Below are positions 54,780 to 64,000 of a stretch of 64,000 nt of DNA, in pieces. The stretch spans positions 747,437 to 811,436 of the forward strand of contig NC_079898.1 of NCBI RefSeq assembly GCF_024868665.1. The letters are read 5' to 3'. The notes beneath the pieces were generated by a model. That model saw only the letters and a list, made by a program, of their open reading frames with translations, was not told the DNA's origin and made no database searches. This DNA is from Triplophysa rosa (Eukaryota; Chordata; Actinopteri; Cypriniformes; Nemacheilidae). The position numbers were made by a program, and so were the translations under genes. Every line of letters starts with the position of its first letter. The first letter of the stretch is position 1.

Positions 54780-55659
54780 CTGAGAGACAGTGAAAAGCAA
54801 CATTAGCATTAGTTGATGGTAAATGATGCTGAGTTCTGGGTTCAACAGCCCGGAAGAATGAAAGCAATGAAGGATGCTGGAAAGGTTGTCGCTGGGAGGG
54901 CATGGAGACCGCCGCTTATGATTGACAGGATTTTTATTATAACTTTTGTTCATGCATCAACCCACGTTTTAATTATAATTGTTTTCTTTATAAAGGTTTC
55001 CTATAGGAAGGCAAACGCATTGTGTTCATGGACTCATCTGCTTGCCTGTATATGCTTTATTAATAAGATATATTATAAACATGATGTTTTGTCAACATTG
55101 TCTCAATGAATCGACCCACATACTGCAGGTACTGATATGCTTCTGTGCTTTTATACAGATGCTAGTCAACCAGAATAATCCTGTCGCCGTCGCTGTCTCT
55201 GCGGTGGCACTTCTTTAATGTGTGTTGACTCTTGACTCTCTCTCCGCCGAGTGGCAGTCTGTTCACAGATCTTCATTCAGCTCATTGTCTTAATGGAGCC
55301 TCACTCAGCCGGCTGGCTAGACTTGACAGACTGAGGCGTAAAAAGACGAGCGCTGTCTACAATATCAAAGTTAAAAGAACTTAAATCCACAGGCACAAGT
55401 AATTATATTTAATACTAGTCATAAATACGTCATTTCATTTAACAAGGCTTCACATTTTAAATGAGTTTCATGCATTCTATCAATGCTTTATTCGGTTTGA
55501 ATCATTTTCAATATATAATCAATCAGATCAGAAAAACATTATTTAAAAAAATGTCTTTTAATGTCATTTATTATGTATCTTAATTAGAGTGATTCAGGGA
55601 CATTAAATCTGTAAATACTATGCTATAGGTGATAACCTCTAATAATTCAACTTATCCTG

Positions 55660-55750
55660 GGAATGAGGCCTGCTAGACTGGGAATCGAACGTGCAACCTT
55701 TCAGTTATAAGTCTATCTCTCTAACCATTACACCACAACTGCCCTGAGAT
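55660..55750 (-). mobile_element. tRNA-derived SINE head
   Basis: On the minus strand: GGGCAGTTGTGGTGTAATGG with an A box (TGGTGTAATGGTTAGAG) and a B box (ACGTTCGATTCCC). This is the tRNA-like start of zebrafish HE1-type SINEs. No intact tRNA fold is expected. Confidence 0.75.
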
Positions 55751-55879
55751 ACCTCAAATATGATACAGTTAGAGGGGAAGAGTAATGAGATGCAAATTCT
55801 TAATGAATTGTTATGAAGTTACAATAATTGTAAGGTGTGCATACTATTTATGCTCCAATCATATTTGGAGATTTAATAC

Positions 55880-56030
55880 ATTTACATTTACACATTTGGC
55901 AGACGCTTTTATCCCAAGCGACTTTATATTGCATTGTATTATACATTTGTTTCTAAGTATGTGCAATCCCCTGGGATCGAACCCATGACCTGGCATTGCT
56001 AGTGCCACGCTCTAACCACTGAGCCATAGT
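55880..56030 (-). mobile_element. tRNA-derived SINE, nearly complete
   Basis: Minus strand: TGGCTCAGTGGTTAGAGCGT (A box), CATGGGTTCGATCCCAGGGG (B box), then AAGTCGCTTGGGATAAAAGC and GTCTGCCAAATG, the V-SINE-type 3' tail. Same family as the copy at 62396. Lies in a reticulon intron. Confidence 0.8.
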
Positions 56031-56904
56031 ACAGTACAGTACAGTATTCAATGTAAACACATGAAGCCTTATAGCTCACATTATTTTATTTAAAGATTCT
56101 TTTACATTAAAAAGGTTACAAATCATAAAATCAGTTGTGAATGCTCAGAGGCAATGGGTGAGGCTGGAAATGTAATACTGTCAAATGATAATATATTATA
56201 CGTAATCTGTGCTTCCACGCCCACTTGACGCTCATCAAAAGTGCATTATCTTCAGAGAGTGAGTTGCTATGGTTACTTGCATACCCAGAAAGTTACCTGT
56301 GTTTTTGGACCCATGAGGTTATCAGCTAACTGACCCTTAAACTTACCCGGGTATGTCACATAACCAGCTTTCTGGATTACCCCCAGTAAAGAGTGTGCGT
56401 TTGCTCATGTGCATTGCACTGCGCGTCATTCATGAACACAGGATTTAGCTTTATTTCCTTTACAACCAAATGTGCTCCATTATCAGCATCTATCCCCATA
56501 TAGAATAAATACCACCCTGGGCAACAAAACCACCCTAAAGTCCCGCACTCATTCAAACTAATCATTGACCATCAAAATGGCATATTTGACCATTGTTTTC
56601 AGCCTTAAAATATCTTGAATGTAACTCTAGACTTTAGCTTCATTAAGTGTGCGCAGATAGATGAACATGCAACTGAGCCCCACCTGACATGAATGAGTCT
56701 AATCGATGGAGCTGCTGATCCACAGGGTCAAATGAGTTGACGTGATTGGTTACAGGTTTATGACATCGCAAACTGGGGCGGTCTTTAGCCAACTTCAGTT
56801 TTATGGAGAAACCATACTCAGCAGTGGTTTAAAATGATAAATTAGCACGTGGTTTGTCTTGAAGCATATTAAAAACACAACATTAAAAACTTGATTTTCA
56901 CCAC

Positions 56905-57010
56905 GGGGTCAAATTTTTGAAATAGAGATTTATACATCATCTGAAAGCTTAATAATAAGATTTCCATTGATTATGGTATGGTTTGTAAAGATAGGACAAT
57001 ACCTGGCCAG
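56905..57010. repeat. Truncated DNA-element copy (family of 45518-45945)
   Basis: Shares GGGTCAA-TTTTTGAAAT, GATTTATACATCATC and AAAGATAGGACAAT with the complete copy. Ends missing. Confidence 0.65.
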
Positions 57011-57239
57011 GATACAACTAATTTGTTGTAAACAGTCGTGACAGTCGGAAGTTTTACCGTCACCACAACTGGCTGTCAGCAGTCTCTGCTCCTCACCTTC
57101 ACGCAAAAACCCTAAATCATAATTCTATATTCATCACGGCGTGAATAACCATGAAATACATCCACATGCCGGTGTTCTGCATTTGATGTGAATATATTAA
57201 AGCAGTAACACACATCTACTGTCTCTGAGATCAGCGCTT

Positions 57240-58022
57240 GTGCTGTGTATTACACACAGCACATCACTACCATCACAGCTAGAATACAACTTACTGTATC
57301 CTCAGTCACTTTGGATATGTTATATGTTAATGTCAATGAAGCTTATAGATCTTCACCGCTTCATCCATTAGGCCGATCGGATCACAATCTTGTGTATGTA
57401 AAGTCAATTTATATACCGGTTGTCATGAAGCAAGCACCAGTTATAAGAATTGTTACAAAATTGTCTGAACCGGTATATGAGGCATTAATGGATTGCTTTG
57501 AAACAACTGACTGGAAGGCTTTGTGGAGAGGACATTGACAGTGTATCACAGTCAGATTACATTCACTTCTGCGTTGAAAATACAGTCCCTACTAAAAGGG
57601 TTAAATGCTATTCAAACAACAAGCCACGGGTTACTCCTGAGCTAAAGGTGTTATTAAATGAAAAAAAGAGAGCTTTTATAGATGGTAATAAGCACGAGCA
57701 AAAGAGAATACAGAGGATATAAAAAATTCAAATTAGAGATGGGAAGGAAAGCTATCAATTAAAAATGGAACAAAAATGACAACAGAATAAAGTAAGAGAG
57801 GTCTGGAAAGATCTTAATAAGACGTCTGGTCATGAACACAAAGTATGGGCGAGTAATAGCTTGTGTGATCAGATATGGGTGGATCAATAAATCTAGTTTT
57901 AAACAGATTTGATGGTGGGTCAAATGATTTTGATGATTTCTCATTAGACGCAGACTCACTGCAGGGTTCACTATCTGATCTACCTCTAGTCTTGAGTTCA
58001 TCTGTTTCTAACACGAGTGGGT
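57240..58022 (+). pseudogene. L2-type LINE fragment (endonuclease C-terminus to RT entry)
   Basis: Reads YTQHITTITARIQ, LDMLYVNVNEAYRSSPLHPL, GRSDHNLVYVKS and ALMDCFETTDWKALW. A frameshift near 57525 leads to YIHFCVENTVPTKRVKCY and PRVTPELKVLLNEKKRAF, then after stops VREVWKDLNKTSGHE and NLVLNRFD. GRSDHN is the endonuclease SDH motif. Dead copy in a reticulon intron. Confidence 0.75.
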
Positions 58023-58127
58023 AAGATACGTCACAGTGTAATGCATCAGCACAATCCCCGCCTTCCCGCGAAACAGGAACACTCTTGACCTGCCCACTAG
58101 CACTTCAGGTAGTGTTGCATATACAAC

Positions 58128-58346
58128 ATGTCGAGGGGACGCTGTGTTTTGTGCTGTGAACGCAAATGTACTTTGTTTTCGCTGCCAAAGGATGACGATG
58201 TGAAAGATCAGTGGTTACATTTTTTTTTCCACGATACCACTGCAGTACAATTCCAACCTTGTGTAATGTGCTCGTCATTTTACCGACGACTGCTTCTCAA
58301 ATTTTGGCGAGTTCAACGCGGGATTTGCCAGCCGCTAGACCCTTAA
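58128..58346 (+). pseudogene. THAP-like domain ORF, 72 codons
   Basis: MSRGRCVLCCERKCTLFSLP, then KDDDVKDQWLHFF and CVMCSSFYRRLL. C-x2-C, LFSLPKD and the later C-S-x-F follow the first half of a THAP-like zinc domain, but the final C-x-x-H is changed (CSSF) and the frame soon ends. Together with repeat-like flanks up to 58920 it appears transposon-derived. Independent of the reticulon gene, whose intron contains it on the opposite strand. Confidence 0.5.
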
Positions 58347-58349
58347 AGA

Positions 58350-59290
58350 TAAGTCAATACCAACTTTATTTGGACTAACAAGCGTCTCAGAACCACAAGC
58401 TGTAAGTATGATAAATACGTTATGTGTACATGTTAAATTGAGTGCTTACAATATACGTTAAAGTAATTGTGCTAATCCGTGTTGTATATTTAGTACAGCT
58501 GTAGGTTTCCAGGTAAACAACGTATAAGTTAACAGTGTTACAGTTTTAATAATCCAACTCTTACCTAATAATGTGGCGGTTATTGTAGACTGTTGTCGTT
58601 CTACATGTCGTAGTATTGTACAAACTGTATCCCTTTATCGTTTAGTCACGGTAGCATTTGCACGAAAAATCAACATAGTCTGAATGATGAAAACTTGTGA
58701 TATGGTAATACTGATGCCATTTTTACACACAGCGTCTTTGTTTACAAAAACCTTCCTGAGATAAGAACTGTGGTAATGGGCGTTTCGTTTCTGACACGCA
58801 GTGTATGAAGAAAGACCAATCACAACTGATTGGGCCAGTTGGCCAATCGGAGCACACTGGACTCGGGTAGGGAGGAGCTTAGAGAAGCGGAACATTTGAA
58901 CAGCTTCGGAGGAATCGTTTAGGGATCTTTGAGAAATGGATAGATACTAAATGCTTATTTTAAGAAAATAGCACCTTTTTTTTTACCTTTGATGCATTTG
59001 AACATGTTGTTGGGGACTCTAATACAACATTAGGACACTTACAAAAACCTTGAAACCTGCTCTTAATAATACCAACATTACCATAACGCAGAAGTGAAGC
59101 ATTTCAAGTCAAGCAGAAGCATAAAACGTAAAATGTACTATAATGCTGAAATATATTTTCCCCTGCAACAATACGGTTTAGCTAAAATCTGATGTCTGTT
59201 CATGTCTGATTTGTATTTGAATTGACTGTGCCGTCCAGCATGTGTAGCAAACACGAGAGGAAAACATATGAACAATGACTGTTTATCAAT
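58350..59290. other. Reticulon intron, DNA-element-like sequence
   Basis: The part 58760-58930 (CACAACTGATTGGGCC and TCGGAGGAATCGTTTAGG) resembles the right half of the THAP-bearing repeat. No paired terminus was fixed. Confidence 0.35.
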
Positions 59291-59292
59291 AC

Positions 59293-59340
59293 CTGATGTT
59301 GTTCATAGATGACTGGACCGGCTGAAAGCGCCAACCAAAC
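59293..59340 (-). CDS. rtn4: Reticulon exon: second hairpin end
   Basis: Sixteen codons VWLALSAGPVIYEQHQ, ending in the conserved P-V-I-Y-E-x-H-Q. The acceptor is GTTGCAG and the donor GTATTG. The hydrophobic part is less conserved than in other reticulons. Confidence 0.88.
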
Positions 59341-59398
59341 CTGCAACATGACAAAATCCTCTTTAAACATCAACAAGACCACAACACAATGATCTTAC

Positions 59399-59467
59399 CC
59401 AGATGACAAAGTCAGTTCCATTAAACACTGCACCAACATACGTCAAGATCCACAAGAACACTGCAAA
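59399..59467 (-). CDS. rtn4: Reticulon exon: second hairpin start, abnormal 3' splice site
   Basis: The frame FAVFLWILTYVGAVFNG then TDFVIW aligns with FAVLMWVFTYVGALFNG of reticulons, 23 codons in phase 0. The base before it (59468, gene strand T) makes the intron end CTCCACAT instead of CTCCACAG. The donor GTAAGA is good. The next AG is 7 bases inside the exon (TTTTGCAG). Confidence 0.75.
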
Positions 59468-59850
59468 ATGTGGAGAAAACACAGCATCAACAAACGGCTG
59501 AATAATACTGTACATTCTTTAACACAATCACCTTTAATCGCACTTCAATTGAGAATCTGTTGTCAATATTATAAAGTTCCTCCTCTATGAATATTGTAGG
59601 GTATGTAGATCAAAGTTTACCATCTGTGATCGTAAAACACAGCAACCTCTCAGCAGGACTTCGAGCAGGCACCGACGAGTCTGGGCAAATGGGCCTGTCT
59701 AAACACTCCCCCCTGGACTTCAAAGGAGGTTCGGGGGGGAGGACAGGGCTGTTCACCAAAGTGACAAAAACCATGTCGCCCACAAGCTGAGAGCCTCGGT
59801 TTATTCCAAAAAAATCTCTCTTTCTCTCTATTTAGCAACAAAAGACTGGT

Positions 59851-60580
59851 TTAAATTCAATTCAATTCAATTCAATTCAATTTTATTTATATAGCGCTTT
59901 TCACAATGTGCATTGTTCCAAAGCAGCTTTACAGGAGCAAATAAGAAAAACACAGAAAGGTAAAACACAGCACAGTGCATGGTGTTTATAGACCAAGCAA
60001 GATCATTATAATAAATAATATCTAATAAATAAATGAATAAATAAATAAATAAATGCAGTCTCCCGGTGAGCAAGCCAACACTGCACTGCTCTGCTGTGGC
60101 GAGGAACCCAAACTCCAATGATGAATAATGGAGAAAAAAAAACCTCGGGAGAAACCAGGCTCAGCCGGGAGGGCCAGATCTCCTCTGACGTGTCATAGCT
60201 GCACTCAGTGACCCCGACCAAAGCCACCGAGCAACGTCCACGAAGAACAGGGAGAGCCCACGAGCCGCGACCCAGGAAGCCCCACCCGCCGAAACCGTGC
60301 AGGTCCAACCCGGTCCCATTCCGCGATCAACAACAGACAAACAACCAGGGAAAAGTAGTAATGGCATAATTAACTTTATTCCTCTGTTGTCCAACATCGA
60401 CCACAAAACAAGACCAACCAGACCAGACCCACACAGTCCCAACAAATGAAATGCCCCGAACCACAACCAACAAGCCCTCCCACTCCCTACAACACCCACC
60501 CAGCTACCTCCAATCAAAGTTACTGAGTGCAGCCATAACTTCAAACTGCTGTCATGTGATGTAAGTTTAGCATATCCATA
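59851..60580 (-). mobile_element. 5'-truncated LINE 3' end, antisense
   Basis: Starts (on plus) with six AATTC units, then TTTTATTTATATAGCGC, the reverse complement of the tail seen at 30375-30400, and GTGGCGAGGAACCC, the complement of the shared 3' UTR box. Up to about 60580 it continues as LINE 3' UTR-like sequence. Lies in a reticulon intron. Confidence 0.7.
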
Positions 60581-60849
60581 TACCCCCACGTTGTATGTTT
60601 GTCTCCCCGTTATTCACCTTCAATATATATCCTCCAATGCATGTGTGCGTCGTGGTATTCTGTGTATATTTACATTCTTGTCCAAACTACAGGTCAATGT
60701 AATTGTAACCCCCTCATGTTTCATATCCACGTGTTTCCCTTTTCATGTCTTAGAATATGGTGTATAGCACAGTAATGTATTTTATACCATACTCATTTTA
60801 TTCTATTCTAAGTCTATTCCTGCTCCAAACTACCAGGCGACCATGAATG

Positions 60850-61470
60850 CAAATGAGTTAGTGTGCTGGAGAAAGAAACATGTTTTCGCGCCGAAAACTA
60901 TCTCATCACATTGGATCGCCCACCTTGGAGGGGCGTGACGTCCTCTGTGTTAAAACATCTGAACACGCAGGAAAGCTCGCTCTTTTGTGTATGTTCGTTC
61001 GCTTGGGTGCGTTCGCGCTCCTGCGCGTTCGCTCGCTCGTATTCTGTCAACCTCTCGAGACCTGCCTCTCCTCAGAGACAGCCTTCTTCAGGCAGTTCAA
61101 CGGAACTAAATCAACGGACTCACGGCCCGCTCTGAACGCATCAGGACCCTTTGATACGCGCGCCAGCACGTGTCCCAAGAAACAAAGAAGCCAATGCAAG
61201 TATCCGAACTATTGCTAACCAGTTGGGAATAAGCTTTGCCCCTTTTAAATAAGGAGTTTGTCCTTGATGGTTTGTGCAGATGTGAATAGCTAATTTAATA
61301 CTGCCTTTTTCTTTGCTTTATCTATTTCTTTCATTCTCTACTGTTTTACGTTTTTATGTTTGTTTGTTAATGTTTGGTCTTTGTTAGTAGTTGGTTTTAG
61401 TTACCCCGTAGTGTAGATAAATAAACCGCATGTGTATCCACGCTCGAATTGTTTCTGTGTTTATTTATCA
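60850..61470 (+). repeat. Unclassified LTR-like or promoter-like repeat
   Basis: Has GTGACGTCCTCTGTG near 60937, an 85-112 codon open frame without known similarity (60880-61218) and a late AATAAACC at 61420. No matching ends or duplication were found. Confidence 0.35.
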
Positions 61471-61858
61471 CATATCAACGTCACTTAAACTGCTTGATTT
61501 CGTTAAGATTTCTGAAGTGGTACTGTACTACAGTAAGAATATTGTTTTTCCAGGCCAGGGGAGTAATATTTCTTAGAGTTAATATACGATCTGCTGATCA
61601 CTCGCTGGAGGAGTACATTTAGTCTGTCGCTGTTATTAGCTCTGCTGCATCAGGTAAAGTGTATAAAATAGTTATTGTTTAATCACAATTAATCATACGT
61701 ATGTTACTGTGGTTAAACTCATAGTTTCCCCGAAATACACTACAATATTGTTTTAGTTAAATGCATTATTATTAGATTATTATCATTATCAATTTTGTAC
61801 TTTATGTATAAAAACACAGTAAAAACTACAGTATGCAAAGAAATAAAGAAAGACGGAC

Positions 61859-61997
61859 CTTCAGAGAGTCGACCAAATCCTCCACCAGAAACAAACGCCG
61901 CAGTTCAATCAATCCACCGTTGATTCCCCTCAGAGCCACGTCACTGTATTTCTGCACAACATCCGTTGACAAAGCCACATCTTTATCCAGGTACTGC
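61859..61997 (-). CDS. rtn4: Reticulon exon: 66-loop-type region
   Basis: Completes Lys, then QYLDKDVALSTDVVQKYSD, VALRGINGGLIELRR and LFLVEDLVDSLK, the loop between the hairpins. The acceptor is GAACAG. The donor GTCCGT is weak at +3. Its 139 bp equals the mammalian exon. Confidence 0.93.
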
Positions 61998-62395
61998 CTG
62001 TTCACACAGAAAAAAGTGACAAAAAGGTACAGTTCTGTAAGCATTTGTAGCTTTTAGGTGCACCCTGATTTTTCTGTGTTTATAATCAATTAGAAAACTA
62101 AGAAAACATATTTTCCCAGGAGAACGTGCTGAAGCTTTTCAGAAGAGGACCTCTATCATTTCATCTGATCTCTTGTAAATACTAGCAAAGTTTGTTAATA
62201 GAAGAGCCATGTCCTATCTACCTGAATGGTGGAAGACAGACATTTCTAACATTGCTGGCAAAAATCACAATTAAATAACATATTTCCAACCAACAGTTAA
62301 ACCTGACATCAGCTGTACCCTAACTTTTGTTTCCTAGGCTTCAATAGTGATAAAAACAGATGCTTTCAAGGTGGCTTCAGCTGGTAAGCGCCTTA

Positions 62396-62555
62396 ACAAG
62401 ACATTTACACATTTGGCAGACACTTTTATCCAAAGCGACTTACTTTGCATTATGCTATACATTTGTTTCTAAGTATGTGCAATCCCTGGGTTCGAACCCA
62501 TGACCTTGGTTGTTGCATAGCGCCACGCTCTTACCACGGAGCTACAGGAAAGCAA
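62396..62555 (-). mobile_element. tRNA-derived SINE
   Basis: Minus strand: AGCTCCGTGGTAAGAGCG (A box region), GGTCATGGGTTCGAACCCAG (B box), a core with TTGCACATACTTAGAAAC, and AAGTCGCTTTGGATAAAAGT. Same family as the copy at 55880. Confidence 0.8.
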
Positions 62556-62784
62556 GACAAGCAACAAGAGCCCTGACCGAGAGAATCGTCATTCTTTATA
62601 GACTGACCATTGGATCTTCTGATCCACTTTCATTGTAATGGCAGTGGCACATCTTGTTAATAAGTTTGACTGTCTTCACACTGGTGAGGGAATATTCACA
62701 GCTTATTCAGCAGCAGCACATTTCAAGTTCACAACAACAGATAGAAACACACACACTGTGTGTTGAGTTGTGTGTGTAACGCAC

Positions 62785-62992
62785 TTGAAGGGATGTCCTC
62801 GGTCAGATTTCTGGACAGCCTGCAGGATGGCTTTATATATCCTGAATGTGACGGTGAGCGAGAGCAGAGCTAAAGTTGTGTACGCCATAACAGAGATGAC
62901 ACTGCAGCAGGAGAGAGAGAGCAGCAGCAGCAGACTGAAGCTGAAGACCGCAGCGCTCCACCTCACGTCACGCCAGTACACCACATCCAGCA
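62785..62992 (-). CDS. rtn4: Reticulon exon: first hydrophobic hairpin
   Basis: Begins with two bases of a split Val codon, then LDVVYWRDVRWSAAVFSFSL, LLLLSLSCCSVISVMAYTTL, ALLSLTVTFRIYKAI and QKSDRGHPF. The hydrophobic run of about 35 residues is the first membrane hairpin. The acceptor is TTTCAG and the donor GTGCGT after AA of a split Lys codon. The 208-bp length equals the mammalian exon. Confidence 0.92.
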
Positions 62993-63179
62993 CTGAAACA
63001 CAACAACACATCATCATCATCAACATCTCACTCCTCAAACAGCTGAATGAATGTTTATCCCACATGAGCTGATGGGTTATGAACATCTCCACAAACACAC
63101 ACACAACATGAACTGGATGTAAATGAATGTACTTCACATGTAAGCAATAACGAGATGCTGTGCCTTAGCATGAATAAAC

Positions 63180-63400
63180 CTACTTACAAACAACTGCTGG
63201 TTTTAGCTGGTGAAGTAGGCTGGTTTTAGACGGGTTTCGGACATTTTTTGATAGCTGGTCAAGCTGCTGCTTTTAGTTGTTCGCGCTGGAAGACCTGCTG
63301 ATCCATATCAGCTAAAACCATCTTAACACCAGCTTGGTTTAAAGAGGAAGTAGCATGTTTACGCTGATCCAACCAGCCTGGCAAAACTGGTCAGACTGGT
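63180..63400. repeat. AGCTGGTTTTAGCTGG-type repeat
   Basis: Many GCTGGTT/AACCAGC words in both orientations (CTGGTTTTAGCTGGTG, CACCAGCTTGG). A common cyprinid non-autonomous repeat; ends not fixed. Confidence 0.6.
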
Positions 63401-63409
63401 GTCTTCTGA

Positions 63410-63487
63410 GTCAGGGGTGCTCAAACTCGGTCCTGGAGGGCAGGTGTCCTGCAGAGTTTAGCTCCAACGTGCCTCAACACACCTGTC
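63410..63487 (+). repeat. Common fish repeat fragment cut by an LTR-like element
   Basis: GGTGCTCAAACTCGGTCCTG, GCAGAGTTTAGCTCCAACG and AACACACCTG are the start of a very abundant short repeat; it stops where TGTCATGG begins at 63488. Confidence 0.6.
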
Positions 63488-64000
63488 TGTCATGGCTCTG
63501 CTTCCTTATTCATGTTTTTCTTGGTCCTGTAGCAGAGCCATGGCAAAGCCTTTGGTTATGTGTGGAGAGAAACATATTATTGTCCTTTTGACAATAATAT
63601 ACGTTCTCTCCAGTGTCTCGTCTCTGTTTCCCGCCATCTCGTTTCCTCGTTATCTTTCCCTGAGTGTTTAATGTCCCACACCTGCCCCATGTCGTTATCC
63701 CTCGTTTGTCTTTCCTATTTATACCCTCATGTTTCTTTGTCCTGTGCTCGTGGATTGTAAACAAGCAGTTTATTTAAATAATAAAACACAAAACAAGAAC
63801 CCACGATGGGGCAAAACACAAACAGGATAAATAATAGTACGGAGACTAACTGACATTAAACTGAATAAACACTTGAAAAACTCAACTAAACTAAACACTT
63901 ACTAAAGCAGATAAGGAAGCAACAGACGGGAACAAGAATGGGCAAAGACGGTTGACGCTGGACGAATAACAAGACTAACTGGATACAGCACATAGCACAC
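63488..64000. mobile_element. LTR-like repeat, family 1 copy, with inverted second half
   Basis: From 63488 it reads forward (TGTCATGGCTCTGC, TATTTATACCCTCATG) to about 63765. From 63770 to the window end it reads as the reverse complement of the family's 3' half (AAAACAAGAACCCACGATGG pairs with the 25090 region). The right end is outside the window. Confidence 0.6.

Larger units (their letters stand above)
54115..62992 (-). other. rtn4: Reticulon gene span (Rtn4-like), reticulon-homology-domain exons
   Basis: Reticulons shape tubular endoplasmic reticulum through two hydrophobic hairpins in a conserved C-terminal domain. Six exons of that domain were found in the vertebrate order, with sizes 208, 139, 69, 48, 59 and 40 coding bases, about 186 residues to the stop. 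YWRD, RIYKAILQAVQKSD, ELRRLFLVEDLVDSLK and VIYEQHQAQID fix the family. VVQKYS plus S.VIYE-HQAQID resemble RTN4 more than RTN1-3, but a fish-specific paralogue is possible. The N-terminal isoform exon is outside the window. One acceptor is abnormal. Confidence 0.82.

Noticed and set aside
55660..56030. Possible tRNA genes
   Set aside because: A and B boxes are present, but acceptor stems do not close and SINE tails follow; these are tRNA-derived SINEs.
60161..60589. 142-codon minus-strand frame
   Set aside because: Lies in LINE 3' UTR-like sequence; composition is repetitive with no domain.

Overview
This window looks like nuclear DNA of a teleost fish, most likely a cyprinid. Genes are split by short-exon introns. 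The repeats are fish-type: L2-type LINEs, DIRS retroelements, many hAT-like DNA elements with 8-bp target duplications, Tc1, tRNA-derived SINEs, and LTR fragments. This is a judgement from gene and repeat content; no species was identified by search.

Two host genes are supported, both on the minus strand. (1) ppp1r21 (FERRY complex subunit, Rab5/early-endosome) fills 44-20555. Fifteen coding exons with compatible phases give codons 1-532 from an ATG at 20555; the 3' part lies beyond the left edge. (2) A reticulon (Rtn4-like) occupies 54115-62992. The six exons of its reticulon-homology domain are present, including the stop codon. The 5' isoform exon(s) lie beyond the right edge or were not recognised. 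Human orthologues of both genes lie on chromosome 2p16, so the pairing may be old synteny. One reticulon exon (59399-59467) has AT where its acceptor AG should be, which makes this gene the most interesting host observation.

The 33.5 kb between the genes is almost entirely mobile DNA. In order: a DIRS gag fragment (22829-24228); an LTR-like copy; a full-length, apparently intact L2-type LINE with esterase ORF1 and endonuclease/RT ORF2 (25150-30410); hAT elements with perfect 8-bp duplications, one nested in a larger inverted-repeat element; a GC-rich unidentified block; a second DIRS copy (37026-39080); a miniature LTR retrotransposon with a tRNA-Phe primer site and perfect 5-bp duplication (39324-40507); a 6.2-kb region bounded by inverted CCCAGCTAACACAG ends that holds an antisense L1-like LINE and several MITEs; two solo LTRs with 5-bp duplications; and a third, antisense DIRS copy (49147-53295) that splits a Tc1 relic.

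The introns carry more of the same: hAT, Tc1, L2, LTR and SINE pieces. Intron 2 of ppp1r21 is about 95% one hAT element. I saw no prokaryote-style operon, CRISPR array, rRNA gene or free-standing tRNA gene. Exon boundaries come from reading splice signals, phase continuity and remembered family similarity; no alignment was run.
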